Below, in pieces: positions 17,773-26,706 of a stretch of 64,000 nt of DNA (its first letter is position 1; each line of letters starts with the position of its first letter). The position numbers and the translations under genes are program-made. Origin of the DNA: Alphaproteobacteria bacterium (GTDB lineage Bacteria > Pseudomonadota > Alphaproteobacteria > Sphingomonadales > Sphingomonadaceae). Location of the stretch: the NCBI GenBank assembly GCA_018823325.1, contig JAHJIJ010000034.1:213150-277149 (forward strand). The letters are read 5' to 3'. The notes beneath the pieces were generated by a model that worked only from the letters and a program-made list of their open reading frames with translations, ran no database searches and had not been told where the DNA came from.

Positions 17773-19455
17773 TCAGGCCATCTCCGCCAGATGGCGCGCG
17801 CGCAGGGCCTGCTTGTCGATCTTTTCCGAGCCGAGACGCGGTAACGGCTGTGTGCTGAAGATGATCGTCCCCGGTCGCTTGTATGGCGCCAGCCGGTCCT
17901 TGAACGCTGCATCGATAGTGGCCCGATCGAGCCCATCGGCGACCACATAAGCCACCGGCACTTCGCCAAAGCGCGTGTCCGGCACCCCGAACACCGCGCA
18001 CTCCCGGACCTGCGGAAGGGCATAGAGCGCGGCCTCGACCTCCTGGCTGGCGATATTCTCGCCACCCCGGATGATGATGTCCTTCCGGCGGCCGACAATG
18101 ACGAGATAACCCTCCTCATCCAGATAGCCGAGATCACCGGTGAGGAGATGACCGCTCGGCGTAAACAGCGCCGCATTGTCCGCAGGCCGGTTCCAGTAGC
18201 CCAGAACATTGCCGATCGACCGGATGCCGATTTCGCCAAGGTCGCCGGCAGCCCGCTGTTCGCCATCCTCGCCGAACACCGCCACCTCGGCCAGCGGTGC
18301 CGTCGCGCGGCCGGGGCTGTCAGACCGCGCGAACGCGGCCTCCCGAACAATGCCGGTGCCTGCCGCATTGGTCTCGGTGAGGCCGAAACCGAACGACGGC
18401 CAGACGCCCGGCAGCCCCTCACGCAAGCGGTCGAGATGCTCAACGGGGCGCGGTGCGCCGCCAGCGGCAAGGTCCGACAGGGAGGAGAGATCGAAACTCG
18501 CTCGCTCGGGATGGCTGGCCAGCTCCACCCCCATCAACGGCACACCGGTCAAATAGGTAATCCGCTCGCGCTCGATAAGCTGGAGCGCTTCCAACGCATC
18601 CCAGCGGCGCATCACGACCATCTTGCGGCCTTGCGCGAAGCTCTGGAGCATGACCACAACTTCGCCCGTCACGTGGAATAATGGCAGGCTGAGCAAGGTC
18701 GCGGGCGGCGGCGGCGGCGGTTCACCCTGCTTCTGCGCCAGTGTGAGGACGGACAGCGCCGAAGCGGCAAAGTTGAGTGTCGCCTGCACCTTGGCGCGAT
18801 GATCGGAAAGCGCGCCCTTGCACTGGCCTGTAGACCCGGAAGTGAAGAGCAACGTGGCTGGCGCATCCCCGCCCAATTGCGGCAGGGTCACGATTTCAGG
18901 GTCGCCCCTCACGGGCGCGAGGCATTCCTCGATAGGCGCATCAAGATCGAGCAGGATCAGCCGCGTGTGCTGCGCTGCGCCTGCCTGCGCCAGCGCATCG
19001 TGGCGAAAGCGATCGGCAAGCACCACAGGACAACCGACATCGCGAATGGCATCGGCCATTTCCGGGCCGGTCCAGAAGCTGTTGATCAGGGTCGCCACGC
19101 CGCCGGCCATCACAATGCCCATATAGCCGATGACCCAGCCCGCCCCGTTGCGCGCGGCGAGGCCGACATGGCTGCCGGGGATGACGTCATGATGCGTGAT
19201 CAGACCGGCGGCGACTTGCCGAGCCAGCGCATGAACCTGCGCGAACGTCAGTCGTTCCTCACCATCGATCAGGCACTCCCGCTCGGCATATAATGCGCAG
19301 CAGGCCGCGAAATAGGACGGGAGATCAGGCGGCGCTGAATCGAACGCGCGCCAGCGCTGCCCGCGCACCGCCACCTCACCGACATGCAGCAACCCCGGCG
19401 TGCCGGTGATCGCCAGCCGAATGGTGTCAATGGCCTCGTCATAGGGATGCGCCAT
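17773..19455 (-). CDS. AMP-dependent acyl-CoA synthetase/ligase
   Basis: This 560-residue ANL-superfamily enzyme has the ATP-phosphate loop [13 protein letters not shown] (about 202-214), the adenylate motif [25 protein letters not shown], and a C-terminal GSEKIDKQ where the catalytic lysine normally sits. It activates a carboxylic acid to an acyl-AMP and then an acyl-CoA; the acid cannot be told. The ATG at 19455 has GGAGAGGA upstream. It converges on crtZ and is divergent from lgt. Confidence 0.9.
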   Translation of the reverse strand: MAHPYDEAIDTIRLAITGTPGLLHVGEVAVRGQRWRAFDSAPPDLPSYFAACCALYAERECLIDGEERLTFAQVHALARQVAAGLITHHDVIPGSHVGLAARNGAGWVIGYMGIVMAGGVATLINSFWTGPEMADAIRDVGCPVVLADRFRHDALAQAGAAQHTRLILLDLDAPIEECLAPVRGDPEIVTLPQLGGDAPATLLFTSGSTGQCKGALSDHRAKVQATLNFAASALSVLTLAQKQGEPPPPPPATLLSLPLFHVTGEVVVMLQSFAQGRKMVVMRRWDALEALQLIERERITYLTGVPLMGVELASHPERASFDLSSLSDLAAGGAPRPVEHLDRLREGLPGVWPSFGFGLTETNAAGTGIVREAAFARSDSPGRATAPLAEVAVFGEDGEQRAAGDLGEIGIRSIGNVLGYWNRPADNAALFTPSGHLLTGDLGYLDEEGYLVIVGRRKDIIIRGGENIASQEVEAALYALPQVRECAVFGVPDTRFGEVPVAYVVADGLDRATIDAAFKDRLAPYKRPGTIIFSTQPLPRLGSEKIDKQALRARHLAEMA

Positions 19456-19524
19456 TCGGTCCTCTCCGCCCTTGGTCTTGTAACCGTCTTGCACTATGCA
19501 GCGCAAAACCGACGGGGAAAAGAC

Positions 19525-20388
19525 TTGACGCTTGCTGTCCTGGCCGCTGCGCAGCCCATCTACTTTCAGAACCTTGGGCTTGATCCGGTCGCCCTCGATC
19601 TCGGCTTCTTCGCGATCAAATGGTACAGCCTGGCCTATCTCGCCGGCATCCTGATCGGCTATTGGTATCTCACCGTACTGATCCGCCAGCCCGGCTCACC
19701 GATGGCGCGCCGCCATGCGGACGACTTCATTTTCCATGCCACTCTCGGCATCATTCTGGGCGGACGGCTGGGCTATGTGCTCTTCTATCAGCCGTCCATT
19801 CTCCAGAACCCGCTCGACATCTTCAAACTGTGGGAAGGCGGCATGTCGCTGCACGGCGGGACGGTCGGCGTCATCGCCGCGATCTGGTGGATGGCGCGGC
19901 GAGAGAAGCTCTCCTTCCTGCGCGTGTGCGATTACATTGCCTGTGTCGTCCCCTTTGGCCTGTTCTTCGGCCGCCTCGCCAATTTCGTGAATGGCGAGCT
20001 GTGGGGCAAAGTCACCACCGTGCCCTGGGCCATCGTGTTCCCCGGTGCGGGCGATCTGCCGCGCCACCCCAGCCAGCTTTACGAAGCCGTGCTCGAGGGG
20101 CCGGTGATGTTCGCAATCCTCGCCTTCTTCTTCTGGAAGACCAAGGCCCGCTACGAGCCGGGCAAACTCTTCGGGATCGCCGCGCTCTGCTACGGCGCCG
20201 CACGCTTCTTCGTGGAATTCTATCGGGAGGCGGACGCGCAGCTCATGGAGTTTGCGGAGCGCACCGGCCTTCACATGGGCCAGTGGCTGACCATCCCGAT
20301 GCTCGTGCTCGGCATCTATCTGGTGGCTACGGCAAAGAGCCGCCGCACCCGCGTGGAGCCGCTCGCCGGGCAGGACAGTGTCGCCTGA
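19525..20388 (+). CDS. lgt: Prolipoprotein diacylglyceryl transferase Lgt
   Basis: This 287-residue polytopic membrane enzyme carries the Lgt landmarks SLHGGTVGV, the [12 protein letters not shown] signature and HPSQLYEA. It transfers diacylglycerol from phosphatidylglycerol to the lipobox cysteine of prolipoproteins. I place the start at the TTG at 19525 ([14 protein letters not shown]), behind GGGGAAAAG; ATG codons at 19384 and 19447 would overlap the divergent acyl-CoA synthetase and add residues unlike Lgt. It heads the overlapping lgt-midA-pgeF operon. Confidence 0.93.
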   Translation: MTLAVLAAAQPIYFQNLGLDPVALDLGFFAIKWYSLAYLAGILIGYWYLTVLIRQPGSPMARRHADDFIFHATLGIILGGRLGYVLFYQPSILQNPLDIFKLWEGGMSLHGGTVGVIAAIWWMARREKLSFLRVCDYIACVVPFGLFFGRLANFVNGELWGKVTTVPWAIVFPGAGDLPRHPSQLYEAVLEGPVMFAILAFFFWKTKARYEPGKLFGIAALCYGAARFFVEFYREADAQLMEFAERTGLHMGQWLTIPMLVLGIYLVATAKSRRTRVEPLAGQDSVA

Positions 20389-21427
20389 GATAGAAGCGCC
20401 TCACGCCACGCAGCCCGACATCTGGCAGGGGCGCGAGTCACTCTCGCTGCATGATTTCATGGCCGCAGCCAATGCGGCTTATTATGCCGGGCGTGACCCG
20501 TTGGGCGCGCGTGGCGATTTCATCACCGCGCCGGAAATCAGCCAGATGTTCGGCGAGCTGATCGGCCTGTGGTTTGCCGATCTTGCGCTCCGGGCCGGCG
20601 TGGGCGCGAACTGTGCCTATGTCGAGCTGGGGCCGGGGCGCGGGACGCTCGCCGCCGACGCCCTGCGCGCCATGGGGCAGGGCGGCCTTTCGCCGCCCAT
20701 TCATTTCGTCGAGACCAGCCCGGTCCTGCGCGAACGCCAGCGGGCCGCCGCGCCGGGTGCGACATGGCATGAGAGCGTGGCGGCGCTCCCTGAGGACCAG
20801 CCGCTCATCATCATCGCCAATGAGTTCTTCGATGCCCTGCCGATCCGCCAGTTCCAGCGCACGGGCGCCGGCTGGCGTGAACGCATGGTGCAACGCACGC
20901 CCCCCGCATTCACGCTCGGCAAGCAGGACTGCGTCGCGGATATCCCCCTGCCGCTCAGCGACGCGCCACTGGGCGCCATTGTGGAGCGGAACTTCGCGAG
21001 TGAGACGATTGCCACCGATCTTGGAAAGCGCATCTTGCGGCAGGGCGGCGCGTTGTTGATCATCGATTATGGCTATGAGGGACCGGCCACCGGCGATACG
21101 CTGCAGGCAATGACCCAGCACCGTTTTGCCGATCCACTGGACGCGCCCGGCACGCGCGATCTCACCGCTCATGTCGATTTCGGCATGATCGCGGCGCTTG
21201 GTCGCACCCTTGGTTTGCGTCCGCAGCCCTGCATTGGACAGGGCGCCTTCCTCACCGCGCTGGGAATCGATGCGCGCGCGGCCGCACTCACCCGCGCCAA
21301 TCCCGCCCGCGCGGACGATGTAAAGACGGCGCGCGACCGGCTCGTCGAAGCGGATCAGATGGGCCAGCTCTTCAAGGTTCTGGCCCTGCGTCATCCCGAC
21401 TGGCCGGTCGCGGCAGGCTTCGCATGA
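20378..21427 (+). CDS. SAM-dependent methyltransferase, MidA/NDUFAF7 family
   Basis: This 349-residue protein starts at a GTG (20378) inside the end of lgt. It has the [17 protein letters not shown] segment and the SAM loop ELGPGRGT (residues 83-90) of the MidA family. The mitochondrial homologue NDUFAF7 dimethylates an arginine in a complex I subunit; the bacterial target is presumed similar. It overlaps lgt by 11 bases and pgeF by 4, so the three are translated together. Confidence 0.9.
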   Translation: MSPEIEAPHATQPDIWQGRESLSLHDFMAAANAAYYAGRDPLGARGDFITAPEISQMFGELIGLWFADLALRAGVGANCAYVELGPGRGTLAADALRAMGQGGLSPPIHFVETSPVLRERQRAAAPGATWHESVAALPEDQPLIIIANEFFDALPIRQFQRTGAGWRERMVQRTPPAFTLGKQDCVADIPLPLSDAPLGAIVERNFASETIATDLGKRILRQGGALLIIDYGYEGPATGDTLQAMTQHRFADPLDAPGTRDLTAHVDFGMIAALGRTLGLRPQPCIGQGAFLTALGIDARAAALTRANPARADDVKTARDRLVEADQMGQLFKVLALRHPDWPVAAGFA

Positions 21428-22188
21428 GTGTCGAGGTCCTTCGTGCGCCCGCACTTGGCGACATGCCCCACGGCTTTCTCGGTCGGCGGGGCGGCGTCTC
21501 TGGCGGCATCCACGCCGGGCTGAATGTCGGCCTCGGCTCAGACGATGAGCGGGACGCGATCCTGCACAATCGCGATGTCGCGCGCGATGCCGTGCTGCCC
21601 AAATCTACACTCGTCACCGTACATCAGGTCCATTCTGCGCGCGCGCTTGTCGTGGATGCCCCCTTCCCGCTCGATGCCCGCCCGGAGGCCGATGCGCTGG
21701 TGACGAACCGACCCGGACTCCTGCTGGGCGTGCTCACGGCCGATTGCGTGCCGATCCTGTTCGCCGATACCACGCACGGCGTTGTTGGCGCAGCGCATGC
21801 CGGCTGGAAGGGTGCGCTGACCGGTGTGGCGGAAGCGACCATCGAGGCCATGACGTCATTGGGTGCGATGCGCTCGACCATCGCTTGCGCGATCGGACCG
21901 TGCATCGGCAAGGCCAGCTATGAAGTGAGCGCGGGTTTCGAGCGGCCCTTTCTGGAAGAGGAACCGGAGGACGAGCGCTTCTTCACCGAGGGTCGCCCCG
22001 GCCATCTCCAGTTCGACATTGCCGGCTATGTCGGCGCCCGGCTCGCGCGCACGGGCATCGGCACGGTCACGATGCTGGATGAAGACACATACAGTCAGCC
22101 CGAACGCTTCTTCTCCTATCGCCGCGCCTGCCATGCTGGCGAGCCGGGTTATGGACGACAGATCTCGCTCATCGGAGTGCAGGGTTAA
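21424..22188 (+). CDS. pgeF: Peptidoglycan editing factor PgeF (YfiH/laccase-domain)
   Basis: This 254-residue protein carries the family motifs TADCVPILFAD, AHAGWKGALTG and GPCIGKASYEV, which supply the Cys/His metal site. PgeF removes wrongly incorporated L-Ser-containing precursors from peptidoglycan synthesis; older annotations call it polyphenol oxidase. ATGA overlap with midA places it last in the lgt operon. Confidence 0.92.
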   Translation: MSVEVLRAPALGDMPHGFLGRRGGVSGGIHAGLNVGLGSDDERDAILHNRDVARDAVLPKSTLVTVHQVHSARALVVDAPFPLDARPEADALVTNRPGLLLGVLTADCVPILFADTTHGVVGAAHAGWKGALTGVAEATIEAMTSLGAMRSTIACAIGPCIGKASYEVSAGFERPFLEEEPEDERFFTEGRPGHLQFDIAGYVGARLARTGIGTVTMLDEDTYSQPERFFSYRRACHAGEPGYGRQISLIGVQG

Positions 22189-22206
22189 GTCCCCCAGCTC
22201 CAGCGT

Positions 22207-22280
22207 CCGTTCGTGTCGAGCGCCGTCGAGACACGTCCAGCGCGGTTTCTGTGTGTCTCGACTACGCTCGACACGAACGG
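22207..22280. repeat. Palindromic intergenic repeat (CGTTCGTGTCGAG type), copy 1
   Basis: The arms 22207-22234 and 22253-22280 are inverted copies beginning CCGTTCGTGTCGAGCG, around an 18-bp centre. The element lies between the convergent pgeF and HAD genes. A second copy is at 29385-29458. Confidence 0.85.
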
Positions 22281-22334
22281 GGCGTTTTCGAAGGATTATT
22301 CGATACTTGCGCAGCGCAGTCGCGCCGCGCAACA

Positions 22335-23003
22335 TCACCAGTGCAGGATTGGCCAGCCCTTTTCAGCTGCCATCACGGCCAGCGCCCGGTGCGGATTGGC
22401 AGCATGGCCTTCATCCGCAAAGCCTAGCAGCGGCGCATCGGTCACGTGATCGCTATAGGCGCGGACATGCGCATTTGTCCGCTCGATGCCTTCCTGCGCC
22501 ATCCATGCTTCGATCATCCGCAACTTTGCGACGTCGTAGCAGTTCTCCCCCGCAATACGGGCGCGGATGTAGTCGACGTCCTGGCTGAAATGATCGGTAG
22601 CAATCACATCGTCAAATCCCAGCCTCGCCGCGATGGGCTCCACATAGAGCCGGAAGGATGCCGACGCGATGACGAGGCGGCATCCGGCGGCACGATCCTG
22701 TGCAATCTGCGCCAGAGCACCGGCGCGGACGTTTTGCGCCAGCACCTTGTCGGCATAGCCCTCCACGACGGGCCTGATCTTCTCCCGGCTGACTCTCCGG
22801 CCAATAAGCAATGCCTGATTGAGCTCCTTTGCGCGTCCGCGGTCGACGAGGCCGAGGATATAGCCCAGCATGATGAAGCCGGTCAGCGGCAGGAAAATCA
22901 GTCGCCAGGGCGCGAGCGAAAGCGCCATGTGAGTGAGGAAAGCGGCATAGGTGCCTCGCACGGTAATCGTGCGGTCCATGTCGTAAATTGCGATCCTCTG
23001 CAC
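22335..23003 (-). CDS. HAD-superfamily phosphatase (SerB-like IB subfamily)
   Basis: From the GTG at 23003 the protein has 222 residues. It begins with the HAD nucleophile motif YDMDRT (Asp8, Asp10), has VIASASFRLYVEPIA as motif II and ends with a motif III around AYSDHVTDAPLL. A hydrophobic stretch after residue 20 (ALSLAPWRLIFLPLTGFIMLGYILG) suggests a membrane-associated cap. This group dephosphorylates small phosphoesters or lipid phosphates; the substrate is unknown. It is divergent from the Mla operon, which hints at a lipid link, as inference only. The GTG follows AGCAGGA. Confidence 0.8.
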   Translation of the reverse strand: MQRIAIYDMDRTITVRGTYAAFLTHMALSLAPWRLIFLPLTGFIMLGYILGLVDRGRAKELNQALLIGRRVSREKIRPVVEGYADKVLAQNVRAGALAQIAQDRAAGCRLVIASASFRLYVEPIAARLGFDDVIATDHFSQDVDYIRARIAGENCYDVAKLRMIEAWMAQEGIERTNAHVRAYSDHVTDAPLLGFADEGHAANPHRALAVMAAEKGWPILHW

Positions 23004-23095
23004 GCGTCCTGCTCTCCCTGTCCTCATGGGCCGCAGCCCGGCGCATGGTCCAAATCGGCTTGCCGCGCAATGCAAACTGGCCCACTGTGGTTCCG

Positions 23096-24205
23096 ATGAT
23101 GCAGCCTGCCGACCTCATCGAGAGCAACGATGCACAAGGCCGGACAGTTGCCTTTACCGGCAGCCTTACGCTTGCGGACCTTGGCGAGTTGCCTACGCGC
23201 GTCGACGCAATCCCGGACGATGTTGCCCGGATCGACCTGGCAGAGGTCACCCAGATCGACACGATCGGCGCGTGGATCGTCCACCGGCTTGCTGTGCGAA
23301 CACAAGCACAGGTCACCGGGGCGAGCGACGAAGCCAGCCGACTGATCGACGTGGTTTCCCGCAACGATCAGGTGCTTGAAAGCCGGCCCGTGCCGCCACA
23401 TCCCATCGTGCGCATCCTCGAGGAGCTCGGCACCGCGACCAAGATGACCTTCCAGACCATGGTTGGCCTGCTTGGCTTTCTGGGCGCGGTTGTCATCACC
23501 TCGTTCATGCTTCTGCGCCATCCCTCGCGCATCCGGATGATCGCCGTTGTTCAGCGCATCGAAGTTGTCGGCGTCTCGGCGCTGTTCATCATCGGGCTGA
23601 TGAGCTTTCTGGTCGGCATCGTGATTGCGCAGCAGGGTTCGGTGCAGCTCGAGCAGTTCGGCATGGAAGTGCTCACCGTCAATCTCGTCGGGCGCCTGAC
23701 CCTGCGCGAGCTGGGCGTGCTGATGACGGCGATCATGGTCGCGGGGCGCTCCGGATCGGCCTTTGCCGCGCAGATCGGCACCATGCAGCTCAACGAGGAA
23801 GTGGACGCAATGCGCACCATTGGCGTGTCGCCCATGGAAGCGCTGGTGATGCCGCGCATCATGGCGGCCGTGGTCATGATGCCGCTCCTCGGCTTCTATG
23901 CCTCGGTCATGGCGATCATCGGCGGCGCGTTCCTCTGCGCCGTCTCGCTGGATATCCCGCCGGTCACCTTCTTCCAGCGGTTGCGCGAAGTCGTGCCGCT
24001 GACCGATCTCTATATCGGCCTCATCAAGGCCCCCGTCTTCGGCCTCATTATCGCGATTGCCGGCTGCTTCCAGGGCCTGCAGGTGCGCGGTAATGCAGAG
24101 GAAGTCGGCCTCCGCACGACCGCTGCTGTAGTGCAGGCCATCTTCATCGTCATCGTGCTCGATGCAATCTTTGCGGTGTTTTTCACCTGGATCGGCTGGA
24201 AATGA
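23096..24205 (+). CDS. mlaE: Mla-type lipid ABC transporter permease with N-terminal STAS-like domain
   Basis: This 369-residue protein has a soluble STAS-like N-terminus of about 100 residues (ESNDAQGRTVAFTGSLTLADL) followed by the MlaE/YrbE permease (EVVGVSALFIIGLMSFLVGIV; VAGRSGSAFAAQIGTM; EEVDAMRTIGVSP). The N-terminal domain does the job of MlaB in fused form, as in many alphaproteobacteria. The complex moves phospholipids between outer and inner membranes. Start choice between ATGs at 23045, 23096 and 23099 is uncertain. It overlaps the ATPase gene as ATGA. Confidence 0.92.
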   Translation: MMQPADLIESNDAQGRTVAFTGSLTLADLGELPTRVDAIPDDVARIDLAEVTQIDTIGAWIVHRLAVRTQAQVTGASDEASRLIDVVSRNDQVLESRPVPPHPIVRILEELGTATKMTFQTMVGLLGFLGAVVITSFMLLRHPSRIRMIAVVQRIEVVGVSALFIIGLMSFLVGIVIAQQGSVQLEQFGMEVLTVNLVGRLTLRELGVLMTAIMVAGRSGSAFAAQIGTMQLNEEVDAMRTIGVSPMEALVMPRIMAAVVMMPLLGFYASVMAIIGGAFLCAVSLDIPPVTFFQRLREVVPLTDLYIGLIKAPVFGLIIAIAGCFQGLQVRGNAEEVGLRTTAAVVQAIFIVIVLDAIFAVFFTWIGWK

Positions 24206-25002
24206 GCGGCGAGGATATCGTCATCTCCATCCGGGGACTGGTCAATCGCTTCGGCAATCAGACCGTGCACGAGGGGCTGGACCTGGATGTGCGGCGCGGC
24301 GAGATTCTGGGCGTCGTTGGTGGATCGGGCACCGGCAAGTCGGTGCTGATGCGCGCCATCATCGGCCTGCAGAGTCCTCAAGCGGGCTCCATCGAAGTGT
24401 TCGGCGAACAGATGCTCGACCGCGACCCCTCCGATCCGGAACTGCTGGCGATCCGCAAGCGCTGGGGCATCCTGTTCCAGAATGGCGCGCTGTTCTCCAC
24501 GCTCACCGTGTCCGAGAATGTGCAGGTGCCGCTGCGCGAATATTATCCGGATTTGCCTGTGCGACTGCGCGAGGAAATCGCGGCCTACAAGATTCTGATG
24601 ACCGGCCTTCCCGACAATGCCGGGCCCAAATTCCCGTCCGAGCTTTCCGGCGGCATGCGCAAGCGCGCAGGGCTGGCGCGCGCGCTCGCGCTCGACCCTG
24701 CATTGCTGTTCCTCGACGAACCGACGGCCGGGCTCGACCCGATCGGCGCCGCAGCCTTTGACGAGCAGACGCGCGCACTCCAGGAGACGCTCGGCCTCAC
24801 CGTGTTCCTGATCACGCATGATCTCGACACGCTGCACGCCATCTGCGATCGGGTTGCGGTGCTGGCCGATCATCAGGTCATCGCGGTCGGCACGATCGAC
24901 GAGCTTCTCGCGCTCGATCATCCCTGGATTCAGGAATATTTCAACGGGCCCCGAGGCCGTGCTGCGCATGGCCAGAGCACCTATCAGAAGCGGGACTCAT
25001 GA
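24202..25002 (+). CDS. mlaF: Mla-type lipid ABC transporter ATPase
   Basis: This 266-residue ABC ATPase has Walker A GGSGTGKS, the signature LSGGMRKRAGLARAL and Walker B LLFLDEPTAGLDP. The variant signature GGMRKR is characteristic of MlaF/Ttg2A. It powers the MlaE permease. It overlaps mlaE by 4 bases and precedes the MCE gene by 74. Confidence 0.93.
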   Translation: MSGEDIVISIRGLVNRFGNQTVHEGLDLDVRRGEILGVVGGSGTGKSVLMRAIIGLQSPQAGSIEVFGEQMLDRDPSDPELLAIRKRWGILFQNGALFSTLTVSENVQVPLREYYPDLPVRLREEIAAYKILMTGLPDNAGPKFPSELSGGMRKRAGLARALALDPALLFLDEPTAGLDPIGAAAFDEQTRALQETLGLTVFLITHDLDTLHAICDRVAVLADHQVIAVGTIDELLALDHPWIQEYFNGPRGRAAHGQSTYQKRDS

Positions 25003-25076
25003 TGGACATCGTGTCGGAAGCGTGGACAGTCTGGAACCGGGCCGCCATAAAGCCGTTGGGGGAAAGCAGGAGATAG

Positions 25077-26039
25077 ATGGAAACACGATCCAACAATGTG
25101 TTCGTGGGCGCGGTCGTCCTGCTCCTCGTAGCTTTGACGGTGGGGGCGGCTTTCTGGTTCTCACGTGTCGGTGAAGCGGACCGGAAAGAGTATGACATCT
25201 TTTTCAAGCAGTCCGTCAGCGGAATCGCGCGCGGATCGGCCGTAACCTATGCCGGCGTCCCGTCCGGTCAGGTCCAGTCCATCGAACTTTGGGAAAAAGA
25301 CCCGCAGTTCGTGCGCGTCCGCATCGTCGTCAGCAAGTCGACGCCGGTCCTTCAGGGCACCACCGCCACGATCAATGGCGTCGGTTTTACTGGCGTCTCG
25401 GAGATCCAACTTGAAGGCGCGGTGCGTGGTGCGCCACCCATCGTCTGCCCCGATCGCAATGCCCAGTCCGTCTGCCCGGAGGGCGTTCCTGTCATTCCCA
25501 CCAAGCCGGGTGCGCTTGGCGAGCTGCTCAACAGCGCGCCGATGCTGCTGGAGCGGCTCACCACGCTGACGGAGCGCCTGACCGAACTGCTCGATGACCG
25601 CAACCAGCGGCACATCGCGGGCATTCTGCGCAACCTCGATCAGCTCAGCGGCGACCTTGCCGCGCGTGGCCCGGAACTCGCTGAAACGATCGTTCAGGCG
25701 AAGTTGACCCTCGAGAACGCCTCCAAGGCGGCCGAGGCACTGGCGGAGGCTGCCAACAGCACCAATGCACTGGTCAACGACGAAGGCCGACCCCTGATCC
25801 GCGATCTGCGCACGACGATCAGGAACGCCGGCTCGACGCTGGAGACGCTGGATGCCACGCTCAAGGAAGCGCAGCCCGGCATGCGCACCTTCACCCGCGA
25901 CACCATGCCGCAAATCGGCTTGCTCGTGCGTGACCTGCGCCAAGTCTCGCGTTCGCTCCAGTCGGTGACGGACACGATTGAACAACAAGGCGCCGGCGCG
26001 TTGATCGGCTCACCCAAACTGCCGGATTACAAGCCATGA
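25077..26039 (+). CDS. mlaD: MCE-domain lipid-binding protein (MlaD-like)
   Basis: This 320-residue protein has one N-terminal membrane anchor (NNVFVGAVVLLLVALTVGAA), one MCE domain (YDIFFKQSVSGIARGSAVTYAG; FTGVSEIQLEG) and a long periplasmic helical tail rich in Leu heptads (LLERLTTLTERLTELLDDRN). It is longer than E. coli MlaD (about 180 residues); such tails in MCE proteins form helical barrels or needles. It gives substrate binding to the transporter. The stop overlaps a possible start of the next gene. Confidence 0.92.
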   Translation: METRSNNVFVGAVVLLLVALTVGAAFWFSRVGEADRKEYDIFFKQSVSGIARGSAVTYAGVPSGQVQSIELWEKDPQFVRVRIVVSKSTPVLQGTTATINGVGFTGVSEIQLEGAVRGAPPIVCPDRNAQSVCPEGVPVIPTKPGALGELLNSAPMLLERLTTLTERLTELLDDRNQRHIAGILRNLDQLSGDLAARGPELAETIVQAKLTLENASKAAEALAEAANSTNALVNDEGRPLIRDLRTTIRNAGSTLETLDATLKEAQPGMRTFTRDTMPQIGLLVRDLRQVSRSLQSVTDTIEQQGAGALIGSPKLPDYKP

Positions 26040-26098
26040 CCAAGAGACCAGCCGAGTTCATGACTGCTCATGACGTTTGCGAGGAGGGAGGCCGACCG

Positions 26099-26698
26099 AT
26101 GCGCAAGGCAGGGCTTGCCGTTGCCGCGATCGGGCTTCTGCTTGCGGCAAGCGGTTGCGTAAAGATTGGCAGCGAACCCCCCGCGCGCCTGCTGTCGATC
26201 GCCAGCGCTTCGCAGGTTGCCGCTGGCGTCGCGGCGTCCAGCGCGAGCGAATCCGCGCTGTTCATCGATGTCCCCAATGTGCCCAAGTCCCTTGCGACCC
26301 CGCGCGTCGCGGTGCGAGAGAACAGCACGAGCTTTGCTTATGTAAAGGACGCCCTCTGGGTCGACACGCCTGCCAAACAGTTCCAGTCGCTGCTCTCTGA
26401 AACCGTCCGTGCGCGCAGCAATGTCCTCGTGCTCGATCCCGGCCAGTATCTCGCCCGCGCCGGCTACATCCTGAACGGGGATCTCGTTGAGTTCGGTGTC
26501 GATGCTGTCCGCCAGCAGGCTGTGGTCACCTTCGACGCCACCATGTTCTCCCCGGACGGCCTGACCGTAACGCGGCAGCGCTTCACGGCATCCGCACCGC
26601 TGAGCCGGATCGATGCCGAAAGCGTCGCACCGGCGATCAGCGAAGCCGCCAACGAAGTGGCGATTGCCGTGGCCGACTGGGTCGCCGGCCGCACCTGA
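26099..26698 (+). CDS. ABC-type transport auxiliary lipoprotein (PqiC/YmbA-like)
   Basis: This 199-residue protein starts at the ATG at 26099 after a strong GAGGAGGGAGG. Its lipobox is AASGC (Cys17). The rest matches the ABC-type auxiliary lipoprotein domain (LLSIASAS near the start; LVLDPGQYLARAGYILNGDL). Such lipoproteins cap MCE complexes at the outer membrane, as PqiC does for PqiB. An upstream in-frame ATG at 26036 overlaps the mlaD stop but would push the signal inward by 21 residues. Confidence 0.88.
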   Translation: MRKAGLAVAAIGLLLAASGCVKIGSEPPARLLSIASASQVAAGVAASSASESALFIDVPNVPKSLATPRVAVRENSTSFAYVKDALWVDTPAKQFQSLLSETVRARSNVLVLDPGQYLARAGYILNGDLVEFGVDAVRQQAVVTFDATMFSPDGLTVTRQRFTASAPLSRIDAESVAPAISEAANEVAIAVADWVAGRT

Positions 26699-26706
26699 GC
26701 TTTCGC